DNA from: Lysinibacillus irui
GTDB taxonomy: Bacteria; Bacillota; Bacilli; Bacillales_A; Planococcaceae
NCBI RefSeq assembly: GCF_028877475.1
Contig: NZ_CP113527.1
Location: 3,403,501 to 3,467,500, forward strand
Direction of reading: 5' to 3'
Length of the DNA stretch: 64,000 nt
In this document: positions 40,664 through 50,265 of the stretch, piece after piece
Numbering within the stretch: position 1 is the first letter of the stretch
How the letters are laid out: each line of letters opens with the position of its first letter
Position numbers and translations under genes: made by a program
Notes under the pieces: generated by a model
Databases searched by the model: none
The model's input: only the letters and a program-made list of their open reading frames with translations
Told to the model about the DNA's origin: nothing

Positions 40664-41836
40664 TTGTCTATTTTTGATCAAACTATTAAACGTCGTTGTA
40701 CAAATTCCGTAAAATGGGACGCAATGGAAAAAGTTTATGGCTTACATGATGCGTCTGATATCTTGCCAATGTGGGTAGCTGATATGGATTTTGCAGCTCC
40801 AGCAGCTGTTTCAAAGGCATTACAGCAACATGCAGCACAAACTGTTTTTGGTTATAGTTTTATTGGCGAAGATGCAATCCAGTCAATCGTAGACTGGCAA
40901 AATACTCGTCATGACTGGCATATTGACAAAGAGTCTATCGTATTCTGCAATGGTGTCGTCGCTGCTTTAGCCAATAGCATTGTAGCTTTCACTAACCCTG
41001 GCGACAAAGTACTCATCTCCTCACCGGTTTATCCACCATTCTTTAACATACCGAAAAGTAATGGTCGTGAAGTTATAAGCTGTCCATTAGTTGAAAAAGA
41101 TGGTACCTATGTTTATGATTTTGAAGCGTTTGAACAAGCATTAGCGCAAAATGTGAAAGCCTACATATTATGTAATCCTCACAATCCAGGGGGTTATGTA
41201 TGGGATGAAGCAACTTTAAAAGAAATTGTACGACTTTGCGCTAAATACGATGTCATCATTATTTCTGATGAAATTCACGCTGATTTAATGATCAAGGGGG
41301 AAAAACACATACCTTTAGCAAAAATTGCAGGAGATGAAATTAATCGTGTTGTCACGTGTATGGCTCCCACTAAAACATTTAACTTAGCAGGAATTCAAGT
41401 TTCTTATATGATCGTGACAGATAAGAAAAAACGTTTACAACTAGAGGCAATTAATATGGCTAGTGGGCAAGGCTCACTGAATACGTTTGCCTCTGTAGCA
41501 CTTCATGCCGCTTATACTGAGGGCTCAGCTTGGTTAGATGAACTACTCACATATATTTCTGCCAATATGGACTATGTAAAAGCCGAGTTAGAGCAGATTC
41601 CAGGCATTCGCGTGACGAAACCACAATCCACTTATTTAATTTGGATTGATTACAGAGAGCTAGCTCTTGAAGAAAAAGATCTTATGAATCGCTTATTAGA
41701 AGTAGGTAAGCTTGCATTAGAACCAGGGACAAAATACGGTGAAGAAGGCCGAGGCTTCCTCCGTATGAATGTAGCTTGTTCATTTGAAACCGTACAAGAT
41801 GGTGTAAAACGATTTAAAAAGGCTTTTGAACAATAA
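40664..41836 (+). CDS. patB: PatB/MalY-type C-S lyase (PLP)
   Basis: Class I/II aminotransferase-fold protein of 390 residues, like B. subtilis PatB, a cystathionine beta-lyase-like enzyme. The family N-terminus VKWDAMEKVYG...PMWVADMDF, the NPHNPGG motif and the PLP lysine in APTKTFN are present. Other activities (cysteine-conjugate lysis, aminotransfer) are possible. The TTG at 40664 is preferred, as AAGAG lies 8 bases upstream; a GTG at 40655 would overlap that site. Confidence 0.87.
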   Translation: MSIFDQTIKRRCTNSVKWDAMEKVYGLHDASDILPMWVADMDFAAPAAVSKALQQHAAQTVFGYSFIGEDAIQSIVDWQNTRHDWHIDKESIVFCNGVVAALANSIVAFTNPGDKVLISSPVYPPFFNIPKSNGREVISCPLVEKDGTYVYDFEAFEQALAQNVKAYILCNPHNPGGYVWDEATLKEIVRLCAKYDVIIISDEIHADLMIKGEKHIPLAKIAGDEINRVVTCMAPTKTFNLAGIQVSYMIVTDKKKRLQLEAINMASGQGSLNTFASVALHAAYTEGSAWLDELLTYISANMDYVKAELEQIPGIRVTKPQSTYLIWIDYRELALEEKDLMNRLLEVGKLALEPGTKYGEEGRGFLRMNVACSFETVQDGVKRFKKAFEQ

Positions 41837-41854
41837 TAAAGAAATAAAAGAATG

Positions 41855-41886
41855 GGATATCTCCACTTTGGTAGATATCCTTTTTA
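41855..41886 (+). terminator. Terminator after patB
   Basis: Stem GGATATCT/AGATATCC with a following T run. Confidence 0.85.
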
Positions 41887-41950
41887 TGTTTAAAATGATT
41901 ATTTTGTGGAAAAGTATCTTATCAATTGGATGTAAAGAGAGGTGTTTTTC

Positions 41951-43381
41951 ATGAGCTTGGCTCCATTAACGATTAAACGCGCATATATGACGTTCCTTTT
42001 TCCCTTTGCCTATTCCACTAATAATCGTGAAAAGATTGGTGATGTACTATTACAAGAAGGCTTTTCCTTTTTCACGTTGAATAACACCACTCTTGAAGAA
42101 GCATTTTATGGTGATATAACGATTATCCATGAGGAGCTTGCTCAATTTTTCTATCCCTTTTTAGAGGATAAATTATTTCCAAACGAAATGGACAGTCCTG
42201 ATTTTATCCGTTTTTCAAAAGCATTCTATATACAAGGTTCCTTACAACATCAAGAAAGTCGCAGCCATTATGACTACGAGGTGATGAGTATCGATGTGAC
42301 ACTATGTCCCTTTGGGAATGGTATTGTCACTGTACGGACAAGCATGACAGATACCCCAAATGATCTTAGTGATATTTTGAATTTTATTCACTATTTTAGA
42401 GTGTTAGAGGCTAAGTTGCGTGAGGAAAAGGGAGCCAGTCATCTTTTTTCATTTGGCCATTGTTCATCCACAAGTGAACTATTATTTAAGCATTTCATCC
42501 CCTATTTACGGCCTTTTCTACTGCACCAACAAGATCATAGCTACGAAGGCTTACCTTTTTTTGAGGATGAGCGCATGTTAGCATCTGCTTATTTAATAGC
42601 TGAGGAAGAAGCAGAAATTTTACCTGAGCATTTATTTCGATTAGGGCAAGTGGATGGTAGGACACCAGATGGCAAGCCTTTTATATCTAGCACGAATCCT
42701 CAATATATCTCTAATTATGTGCAAGAACACGCTCATACACGATGGGCACCTAACAGTTATATTATCACCTCATCACAGGCACAAATAACGATTACAAATA
42801 AGCCTTTTGATAAATGTACTCATAGTATTCAGGAATTTATGGGTACCCATTATTACAATCTGTTCATTCATTATTTTTATAAAATGATGCTCTTAAAGCT
42901 GTCCTATGAATATAGTGAAATAAAGTGGGGCAAAGATAAACAGGTTGTCAACGAATTAATCGAGCTCATCACAAAGTTTTCTGCTCGTTATTATTTTGAA
43001 GAAGTCATTGTTCGAACAGAAGGCAGAGAAATATCTCAAATGCTGCGAACGTATTTCCGTATAAACGAGCACTATGTGGAAACGAAAGAAACATTGAACA
43101 GCTTATACCGAACACAAGAAGATCAATCAGATAATCGCAGTAATAATTTACTGTTTATCTTAACTGTATTTACTGTTGTGTCGGGTATTTACGGTATGAA
43201 CTTAGTCATTGAAGGTTGGAAGGATAGCAGTGATTTTGAGAGTATATGGAGCTATACACTGTTTGAATGGGTAGCCTTTATTACCGCATTAAGTGGGATT
43301 GGCTTATCCCTAATCCTTGTTTTTGTCACTGCCTTTAAAACGCTACAAAACATGGTTCGTCAGGCTAAAAGAAAAATGTAA
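41951..43381 (+). CDS. CorA-like membrane protein with large atypical N-terminal domain
   Basis: The 476-residue protein has two C-terminal membrane helices (about 393-412 and 435-460). The first ends in GIYGMN, the hallmark GMN motif of the CorA magnesium channel family, preceded by a helical, charged segment like the CorA stalk. The first 300 residues do not look like a standard CorA domain and I do not recognise them. A divalent cation channel is the best guess. ATG 41951 follows GAGGTG; a GTG three codons earlier is part of that site. Confidence 0.75.
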   Translation: MSLAPLTIKRAYMTFLFPFAYSTNNREKIGDVLLQEGFSFFTLNNTTLEEAFYGDITIIHEELAQFFYPFLEDKLFPNEMDSPDFIRFSKAFYIQGSLQHQESRSHYDYEVMSIDVTLCPFGNGIVTVRTSMTDTPNDLSDILNFIHYFRVLEAKLREEKGASHLFSFGHCSSTSELLFKHFIPYLRPFLLHQQDHSYEGLPFFEDERMLASAYLIAEEEAEILPEHLFRLGQVDGRTPDGKPFISSTNPQYISNYVQEHAHTRWAPNSYIITSSQAQITITNKPFDKCTHSIQEFMGTHYYNLFIHYFYKMMLLKLSYEYSEIKWGKDKQVVNELIELITKFSARYYFEEVIVRTEGREISQMLRTYFRINEHYVETKETLNSLYRTQEDQSDNRSNNLLFILTVFTVVSGIYGMNLVIEGWKDSSDFESIWSYTLFEWVAFITALSGIGLSLILVFVTAFKTLQNMVRQAKRKM

Positions 43382-43385
43382 ATAA

Positions 43386-43421
43386 AAGAATCTGTCTCCA
43401 GTGGAGACAGATTCTTTTTAA
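43386..43421. terminator. Bidirectional terminator
   Basis: Stem AAGAATCTGTCTCC/GGAGACAGATTCTT with a 2-base loop, A and T runs at the two ends. Confidence 0.92.
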
Positions 43422-43634
43422 TTAAATATTCTGTTGGTTGTTTGTACTTTTCTTCTCTGCTAAGATACGCGCTTCAATTTCCTTTGATTTCATTTCTTGC
43501 TTCTTTGAAATTTTTCGGAAAAGCGTAAACACGATGATACATAAAATAAGCATGATTAAAAATTCAAATGCCGCTGGAATATATCCTGATTTATCTTCAG
43601 GGAAATATAAAAATTGGTACATTAAATTTTGCAT
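43422..43634 (-). CDS. Small single-pass membrane protein, 70 residues
   Basis: One membrane helix (about 20-40) followed by a basic, charged helical tail (KISKKQEMKSKEIEAR). AAGGA lies 10 bases before the ATG. It starts 22 bp after the ppiB stop and ends at a strong terminator, so it is probably the second gene of the ppiB unit. Family and function are not recognised. Confidence 0.65.
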   Translation of the reverse strand: MQNLMYQFLYFPEDKSGYIPAAFEFLIMLILCIIVFTLFRKISKKQEMKSKEIEARILAEKKSTNNQQNI

Positions 43635-43656
43635 ACTCTACACGTCCTTATAAGAA

Positions 43657-44244
43657 TTATTCAAAGACTGTAATTGACTCAATTTTCACATCTTCTAATG
43701 GCTTATCACGGAAATCCTTTTCTACATCTGCAATTTTATCTACAATGTCCATACCTTCTACAACATGGCCGAATACTGTGTGTTTATGGTCTAACCAAGG
43801 TGTACCACCGTTTTGAGCGTAAGCTTCAATAATCTCTTCTGGGAAGCCTGCTCCTTGTAATTGACGAAGCATATCACTTGGAAGGTGCTTCATTTGTACA
43901 ATAAAGAACTGAGAACCATTTGTGTTTGGACCTGCATTCGCCATTGATAGCGCACCACGAAGGTTAAATAATTGATCAGAGAACTCATCCTCGAAAGAAT
44001 TACCCCAAATAGATTCTCCACCCATACCAGTACCAGTTGGGTCACCGCCTTGAATCATGAAATCTTGAATAACACGGTGGAAAATGATGCCGTTATAATA
44101 GCCTGATTTAGCATGCCCTAAAAAGTTCTCAACAGTTTTTGGTGCATGTTCCGGGAACAATTTAATTTTGATAGCACCTAATGTTGTGTTCATTTCTACA
44201 AGCACTTCGCCTGCTTGTACGTCTGTTGTTAATTGTGGAAACAT
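43657..44244 (-). CDS. ppiB: Peptidyl-prolyl cis-trans isomerase, cyclophilin type
   Basis: Cytoplasmic cyclophilin of 195 residues that speeds proline isomerisation in protein folding. Active-site segments are visible: [19 protein letters not shown], the QFFI strand in NGSQFFIVQ, and [10 protein letters not shown]. The length exceeds the minimal 145-residue form because of an insertion near 125-150, as in other Bacillus PpiB-like proteins. ATG 44244 follows GGAGAG; a 17-codon extension upstream lacks a site. Confidence 0.93.
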   Translation of the reverse strand: MFPQLTTDVQAGEVLVEMNTTLGAIKIKLFPEHAPKTVENFLGHAKSGYYNGIIFHRVIQDFMIQGGDPTGTGMGGESIWGNSFEDEFSDQLFNLRGALSMANAGPNTNGSQFFIVQMKHLPSDMLRQLQGAGFPEEIIEAYAQNGGTPWLDHKHTVFGHVVEGMDIVDKIADVEKDFRDKPLEDVKIESITVFE

Positions 44245-44481
44245 GGAAGTCTCTCCTTTAGTGATAAATTTCAGTTTCAATGAAAAAGATGACATTTCAT
44301 CCTTTCTGACCTCATTTTAGTCTAACATACTTCCTATTGGTTTTCTTCATCAAAGTATTGACGATTTTTGCACTTTTAACATTCATTCTCAAAATGCTGG
44401 AAATAGGTCCGACCGGGTATTTGGAATCAATCCAAAATATGTTATTCTGATGAAGGATTTATAGAAAGAGTGGAGGCACAC

Positions 44482-46332
44482 ATGAAAAAGGCTTTTGGTT
44501 TTTTTATTATACTTCTTTCCCTACCGGCTCTATGGTGGATTAGTACCAACATCCGAACAGAAATCAATACAGCACAAGCACATGAACAGCAGATTTCACA
44601 GGCTATTCATTTGCCTGAAGTACAAACACAGCTACCTGTCACACTGAAAGATCAAGACGGGCAAACATTTAGTGAGGAATATGTCGAATGGCGGCAGCCA
44701 CTAACCTTACAAGAAATTCCACAAATTGCCCAGGAAATATTCATCACAAGTGAAGACGCTGATTTTTATGAGCATATCGGCTTTGATTTAAGTGCAATCA
44801 TAAGAGCAGTTGTTGCGAATTCGAATAGCAACACCACTTCCCAGGGAGGTAGTACGATTACACAGCAACTCGTTCGAATGCGTTATTTATCTGATGAAAA
44901 AACATACGAACGGAAATTAACAGAGCTTTTCTATGCTTATGAATTAGAAAAAGAGTTTGATAAAGAAACGATTTTAACAATGTACCTGAATGAGTCTTAT
45001 TTTAGCAATCAAGTGTATGGCATTGGTGGAGCAGCTACTTATTATTTTCAAAAGCCACTCCAAGAATTATCCATTGCTGAAATAGCCTTTATTGCAGCTA
45101 TTCCAAATAACCCCTCACTTTATAACCCGTTAAAAAATTTCGATCAAACTAAAGCGAGGCAGGAACGATTATTAGATACACTTGCAATAAATGGGGCTAT
45201 TACAAAAGAAGATGCAGCTACCTATAAGGCTGCACCGATTACATTGAATATTAAAGATAAAATTCAAAGTTATCCAATGTACAGTACCTATGTACTCCAA
45301 GAGTTAAAATGGTTAGTTGCAGAAAAGGAAGGTTACGCCGATCGACTGAGTAATACCGATAATGAGGAAGAAAAGAAAGCAATTAAGGCACAACTAGACA
45401 AACGACTGGATACCTTATTTCAAAATGGACTAATTATTAACACGGCTCTTGATCCAACTAAGCAGCTACACGATGAAGAGAAAATATCAGCCATTCTAGG
45501 AACAGGTGAATTGCAAGCAGCAGGTGCTGTCATAAATAATCAATCGAGAGAAATTGTTAGCCTGTATGCAGGAAAAAACTATGAAAAGTTTGATTATCAT
45601 CGTGCATTCCAAGGAACCCGTCAGCCAGGCTCAGCCTTTAAGCCACTAGCCGTCTATGCTCCTTTTTTTGAAACGACAGCACATACACCCGATTCAATTG
45701 TGAATGGAGGTCGTTACTGTGTTGGCTCGTTTTGTCCGCAAAACTATGGGGGCTATACCTATGGAGATGTGTCTATTCGAACAGCCTTTCGACACAGCTA
45801 TAATACATCTGCATTGCGTCTCTTTCAAACAGTTGGCGTGGAAACGGCCTTCCATTACTTAGACCGTTTTCACTTCCGCTCCATTGTAGAAAAGGATCAT
45901 AATTTTGCCGCTTCTTTAGGGGGGCTTACCTATGGTGTGACAGCACTAGAGCTGGCAGACGCATATACAAGCTTTATTGACGGATCTTATGCTCTAGCCC
46001 ATAGCATACGGAAAGTCACTGCTTTAGATGGTACAGAACTTTATAGTTGGGATACACAGCGCGATCAAATCTGGTCTCCTAAAACCGTAAAATACATGCG
46101 GGAACTACTTGCAGATGTTGTAGCAAACGGAACGGGACAGGGTGTCTATAGTAACAGCAGCTACGTTGGTGCAAAAACTGGAACAACGAATGACTATCGT
46201 GACTACTGGCTTGCTGGACTTAATGATGAATATACTGCAGCTGTATGGTTAGGGTATGATAAGCCTCAAACGATGCAAAAGTTAGAGGAATACAAAATCC
46301 ATCATCAATTATTTAATGTTTTACTTGAGTAG
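44482..46332 (+). CDS. pbpD: Class A penicillin-binding protein (PbpD/PBP4-like)
   Basis: Bifunctional cell-wall synthase of 616 residues, close to the 624 of B. subtilis PBP4. It has an N-terminal membrane anchor (about 5-22), a GT51 glycosyltransferase (about 60-235: EDADFYEHIGFD and QGGSTITQQLVR motifs), then a transpeptidase with serine motif SAFK, SYN and KTGTTN. It acts outside the membrane. ATG 44482 follows GTGGAGG. It is a single gene with its own terminator. Confidence 0.92.
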   Translation: MKKAFGFFIILLSLPALWWISTNIRTEINTAQAHEQQISQAIHLPEVQTQLPVTLKDQDGQTFSEEYVEWRQPLTLQEIPQIAQEIFITSEDADFYEHIGFDLSAIIRAVVANSNSNTTSQGGSTITQQLVRMRYLSDEKTYERKLTELFYAYELEKEFDKETILTMYLNESYFSNQVYGIGGAATYYFQKPLQELSIAEIAFIAAIPNNPSLYNPLKNFDQTKARQERLLDTLAINGAITKEDAATYKAAPITLNIKDKIQSYPMYSTYVLQELKWLVAEKEGYADRLSNTDNEEEKKAIKAQLDKRLDTLFQNGLIINTALDPTKQLHDEEKISAILGTGELQAAGAVINNQSREIVSLYAGKNYEKFDYHRAFQGTRQPGSAFKPLAVYAPFFETTAHTPDSIVNGGRYCVGSFCPQNYGGYTYGDVSIRTAFRHSYNTSALRLFQTVGVETAFHYLDRFHFRSIVEKDHNFAASLGGLTYGVTALELADAYTSFIDGSYALAHSIRKVTALDGTELYSWDTQRDQIWSPKTVKYMRELLADVVANGTGQGVYSNSSYVGAKTGTTNDYRDYWLAGLNDEYTAAVWLGYDKPQTMQKLEEYKIHHQLFNVLLE

Positions 46333-46336
46333 AACT

Positions 46337-46376
46337 AAAAGGTAGCAGTCTTGAAGCGACTGCTACCCTTTTTAGT
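46337..46376. terminator. Bidirectional terminator
   Basis: Perfect 10-bp stem GGTAGCAGTC/GACTGCTACC with A and T runs on the two sides. Confidence 0.92.
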
Positions 46377-46384
46377 ATGTGTAT

Positions 46385-46948
46385 CTAATTTGCAAACGGC
46401 AAACTTGCCAAAATACCATTGTATAGTTTCAACACAACATAAATAACAAGTGTTAAAAGAATAGTCCACATAAAAAGCTCAAAGATTAATAGACCGATTG
46501 TGCTGCTCATTGACATGAATTGGCTCATTTTATAGATAAGGTAAATAAAGTATGTAAACACCGTAATCACAAAAATACCTATTAAAACATAAATAAATTG
46601 AATGGCAAATGCCGAACACATTGCACCTATAAATAAGATAATATAGCCGCTTCGAGCCTGACTAACAGTTGCTCCATCGTTGTCTTTAGAAAAGAACAGC
46701 ATACCTAACTCATGAATCGTTTCCCCTACTAGTTTAAGTGCAGAAAATAACATAAAAAAAACAATGGCGAAAACGATAAGGAGAAATACACGTAATTCAA
46801 AATCAGATAAAAATTCCCGCATACCTGAATAAACGCCAATCGATTGAAAAATCTGTAAGGATTCGCCAACAGCATACATGCCAAATGTCAAACTAAACAA
46901 TAAAATTGTAATTAATGGTAAATAACCATAGATATATGGATTCCTCAT
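46385..46948 (-). CDS. YufK-like (DUF5366) membrane protein
   Basis: The 187-residue integral membrane protein has about five hydrophobic segments. Size, N-terminus (MRNPYIYGYLPL) and position next to the mrp operon resemble B. subtilis YufK; this is recall, not a search. Its function is unknown. It is convergent with pbpD and divergent from mrpA. Confidence 0.65.
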   Translation of the reverse strand: MRNPYIYGYLPLITILLFSLTFGMYAVGESLQIFQSIGVYSGMREFLSDFELRVFLLIVFAIVFFMLFSALKLVGETIHELGMLFFSKDNDGATVSQARSGYIILFIGAMCSAFAIQFIYVLIGIFVITVFTYFIYLIYKMSQFMSMSSTIGLLIFELFMWTILLTLVIYVVLKLYNGILASLPFAN

Positions 46949-47103
46949 AAAAAATTTTTTTCCTCTATTTTTATTGATAACTTCCTATTTATAATATAAC
47001 GAAAATTCTTCCACGACCGCAAGCTAAATCCCATTAGTGCATATGCATTCCCAATTAAAGTACGTTATAATTGATATACTTACCTGCATAAAGGAGGGTT
47101 TTT

Positions 47104-49515
47104 TTGTTACAAGTACTTTATATTTTCATTCCAATGCTTGCTGCAATATTAGTGCCATTATTATATAAACGCATGAAAAATATTCACACAGGCTGGTTTG
47201 TGCTTGCTGTACCTGCTACGCTTGCGGTTATTTATGCAACATATATTGCTCAAGTGTCTAAGGGGGAAGTATTCACTGCAGAGCTTCCTTGGATTCCATC
47301 GCTTGATATTTCCATCGTCTCGTATTTGGATGGACTAAGCTTATTATTTTCTTTACTTATTACTGGAATTGGCTCGTTAGTCGTACTTTACTCTATTTTT
47401 TACTTAGATAAACATAAAGAAAAATTACATAACTTTTATGTTTACTTACTGTTATTTATGTCAGCCATGCTTGGAGTAGTACAGTCAGATCATTTAATTT
47501 CATTATATTTCTTTTGGGAACTAACCTCTATTTCGTCATTTTTACTCATTGGCTATTGGTATACTCGTGATGCCTCTCGTTTTGGCGCACTCAAATCAAT
47601 GATGATTACGGTTGGTGGCGGCTTAATGATGCTAGGTGGCTTCGTTCTTCTTTATTTAATGGGTGGGACCTATTCAATCCGAGAATTGATTGCCATGGCA
47701 CCTAATTTAGTAGAACATCCTTTATTCACTTGGTCACTTATTCTATTGCTCTTAGGAGCATTTACAAAATCCGCACAATTCCCATTCTATATTTGGCTAC
47801 CTGATGCAATGGAAGCGCCTACACCAGTTAGTGCCTATCTGCACTCTGCAACAATGGTAAAAGCAGGTATCTATTTAGTTGCACGATTTACACCGATTTT
47901 TGCAGCCTCAGAGCTATGGGTGTGGCTTGTTACGGGTATCGGTATCTTAACATTATTCTGGGGTTCCTTCTTTGCAGTGAAGCAAACGGATTTAAAAGGT
48001 ATCCTTGCATTCTCTACAGTAAGTCAACTTGGTCTTATTATGTCGCTCTTAGGTGCAAGTGCAGTTGCTTTTCATTCTAGCGAATCCATAGATACGATAA
48101 AATTTGCGGCATTTGCTGCTATCTTCCACCTGATTAACCACGCTACATTTAAAGGTAGTCTATTCATGATTGCCGGTATTGTCGATCATGAAACAGGTAC
48201 ACGAGATATTCGTAAGCTTGGTGGGCTAATGAGTATTATGCCGATTAGTTTTACAGTTGCGGCAATAGGGAGCTTATCAATGGCTGGTCTTCCACCATTT
48301 AACGGCTTCCTAAGTAAAGAAATGTTTTTAACTGCTATGCTTGCACTTCAAAAGTTTGAATTTTTCGGCTTTGATACATGGGGTGCTTTATTCCCTATTA
48401 TCGCTTGGATTGCTAGTATATTCACATTTATTTATAGCTTTTATTTTGTTTTCAAAACATTCAATGGAAATTATAAGCCTGAACAATTACCTCATAAGCC
48501 ACATGAGGCGCCAATTGGGATGTTAATTTCCCCTATACTTTTAGCAGCTTTAGTTGTGACAATATTCTTTATTCCGAACTTTATCGGGAATACCTTTGTC
48601 AAGCCAGCTGTTCAAGCCATTCAACCATTTTTATATGATACACCTCAAGCGATTGATATACATGTAGAAGCTTGGCATGGCATTAACCCTGAGCTACTCA
48701 TGACTATTGGAATTGTTATTATAGGTGTACTGTTATTTGTAGCCTTACCAAAATGGCAAGGAATGTATCAAAGATTCCCACAAGCATTCACACTCAACAA
48801 TGCTTACGACAAAATGATGCAGGGATTAGATACTGGATTAAACCGTCTATCACGACTATATATGACAGGCTCTATGCGTCATTACTTACTATATATGTTT
48901 AGTGGTATAGCTATTATTGTCATCGGCTCTCTTTTTGTAAAAGATGCCTTTAGTATTTCATTCGAAGAGACCTCACCAATCAAGCTATATGAAATTATCT
49001 TAATCTTGGTGTTATTGATTGGAACAGCTATTACTATACTGGCAAAATCTCGTTTAACAGCTATCATCGGTCTTGGTGCTGTTGGATATACAGTTGCATT
49101 ATTCTTTGTCATTTTTAATGCGCCTGATTTAGCGCTAACACAGCTAGTTATTGAAACCATCTCTGTAGCACTATTTTTATTGGCGTTTTACCATCTACCT
49201 AAGCTTGGTAAACGCGAAGAGCGTATGAGATTTCAGTTAAATCGAGCTGTTGTTTCCATTGCAGTTGGTGTAATGGTGACGCTTGTTGCACTATCATCAC
49301 ATTCACAAAAACTTATTCCTTCCATCTCTAAGTACTATGAGGAAACCGTTTACTCAAAAGCTGGTGGTGGAAATATTGTCAACGTAATTTTAGTAGATTA
49401 CCGTGGCTTCGATACATTATTTGAAATTACAGTACTAGGCATTGCCGGTATGGCCATCTTAGCCATGATTAAGCTACGTATGAATAGAAAGGAGAAAACA
49501 CATGAAAACAAATGA
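47104..49515 (+). CDS. mrpA: Mrp Na+/H+ antiporter subunit A
   Basis: Largest subunit of the multi-gene cation/proton antiporter that keeps cytoplasmic pH and excludes Na+. The 803-residue protein has about 20 membrane helices: an N-terminal part homologous to complex I NuoL (SDHLISLYFFWELTSISSFLL, HSATMVKAGIYL) and a C-terminal extension holding the MbhD/MbhE-like region. The start is TTG 47104, just after AGGAGGG. It overlaps mrpB by 14 bp. Confidence 0.95.
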   Translation: MLQVLYIFIPMLAAILVPLLYKRMKNIHTGWFVLAVPATLAVIYATYIAQVSKGEVFTAELPWIPSLDISIVSYLDGLSLLFSLLITGIGSLVVLYSIFYLDKHKEKLHNFYVYLLLFMSAMLGVVQSDHLISLYFFWELTSISSFLLIGYWYTRDASRFGALKSMMITVGGGLMMLGGFVLLYLMGGTYSIRELIAMAPNLVEHPLFTWSLILLLLGAFTKSAQFPFYIWLPDAMEAPTPVSAYLHSATMVKAGIYLVARFTPIFAASELWVWLVTGIGILTLFWGSFFAVKQTDLKGILAFSTVSQLGLIMSLLGASAVAFHSSESIDTIKFAAFAAIFHLINHATFKGSLFMIAGIVDHETGTRDIRKLGGLMSIMPISFTVAAIGSLSMAGLPPFNGFLSKEMFLTAMLALQKFEFFGFDTWGALFPIIAWIASIFTFIYSFYFVFKTFNGNYKPEQLPHKPHEAPIGMLISPILLAALVVTIFFIPNFIGNTFVKPAVQAIQPFLYDTPQAIDIHVEAWHGINPELLMTIGIVIIGVLLFVALPKWQGMYQRFPQAFTLNNAYDKMMQGLDTGLNRLSRLYMTGSMRHYLLYMFSGIAIIVIGSLFVKDAFSISFEETSPIKLYEIILILVLLIGTAITILAKSRLTAIIGLGAVGYTVALFFVIFNAPDLALTQLVIETISVALFLLAFYHLPKLGKREERMRFQLNRAVVSIAVGVMVTLVALSSHSQKLIPSISKYYEETVYSKAGGGNIVNVILVDYRGFDTLFEITVLGIAGMAILAMIKLRMNRKEKTHENK

Positions 49516-49924
49516 TGTGATAATACAATTTACAGCTAAAATTGTATTTTTCATTATTTTCTTCTTCTCCATTCATATCTTTTTAGCCGGTCACTACACT
49601 CCTGGGGGAGGCTTTGTTGGGGGACTGTTAACTTCAAGCGCGATTGTTCTTTTGGTGTTAGCCTTTGATATTAATACAGTTCGTCATATTTTACCTATTA
49701 ATTACACGTATCTAACAGCAATTGGCTTACTTTTAGCCCTTGCTACAGCGGCATTTCCCATGTTTGTAGGGAAACCGTTTTTCACTCATTTCTTTGATTA
49801 TTTCGATTTACCGCTTCTAGGCAAACAGTCCTTACACACAGCTATGCTTTTTGATAGCGGTGTCTATTTGGTTGTTGTCGGCGTTACGATGACCATTATT
49901 CAAACGATTGGGGAGGATGAATAA
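49502..49924 (+). CDS. mrpB: Mrp antiporter subunit B
   Basis: Membrane subunit of 140 residues with four helices and the MnhB signature HIFLAGHYTPGGGFVGGL. AAAGGAG precedes the ATG inside mrpA. Its stop codon overlaps the mrpC start by one base. Confidence 0.94.
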   Translation: MKTNDVIIQFTAKIVFFIIFFFSIHIFLAGHYTPGGGFVGGLLTSSAIVLLVLAFDINTVRHILPINYTYLTAIGLLLALATAAFPMFVGKPFFTHFFDYFDLPLLGKQSLHTAMLFDSGVYLVVVGVTMTIIQTIGEDE

Positions 49925-50265
49925 TGGAAATAATTATGGCCTTTGTGATCGGCTTTCTCTTTATGGCAGCTGTCTACTTACTATTATCGAAAAGCTTATT
50001 ACGTATTATTATAGGCACGGGCCTGCTCAGTCATGGTGCCCATTTACTAATCTTAACAATGGGTGGTCTTGGTGGGGAAGCACCTCCCGTTTTAACTGAA
50101 GGATCTAAAACTTTTGCAGATCCATTACCTCAGGCACTCATTTTAACAGCTATTGTTATAAGCTTTGGGGTAACAGCTTTCTTCCTGGTACTTGCCTATC
50201 GTTCCTATCAGGAGCTAAATACAGATGATATTAGCTTAATGAGAGGAAGTGATGAGGATGAATAA
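49924..50265 (+). CDS. mrpC: Mrp antiporter subunit C
   Basis: Complex I NuoK-like membrane subunit of 113 residues with three helices (LRIIIGTGLLSHGAHLLIL and DPLPQALILTAIVISFGVTA are typical). It overlaps mrpB by one base and mrpD by eight. Confidence 0.94.
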   Translation: MEIIMAFVIGFLFMAAVYLLLSKSLLRIIIGTGLLSHGAHLLILTMGGLGGEAPPVLTEGSKTFADPLPQALILTAIVISFGVTAFFLVLAYRSYQELNTDDISLMRGSDEDE

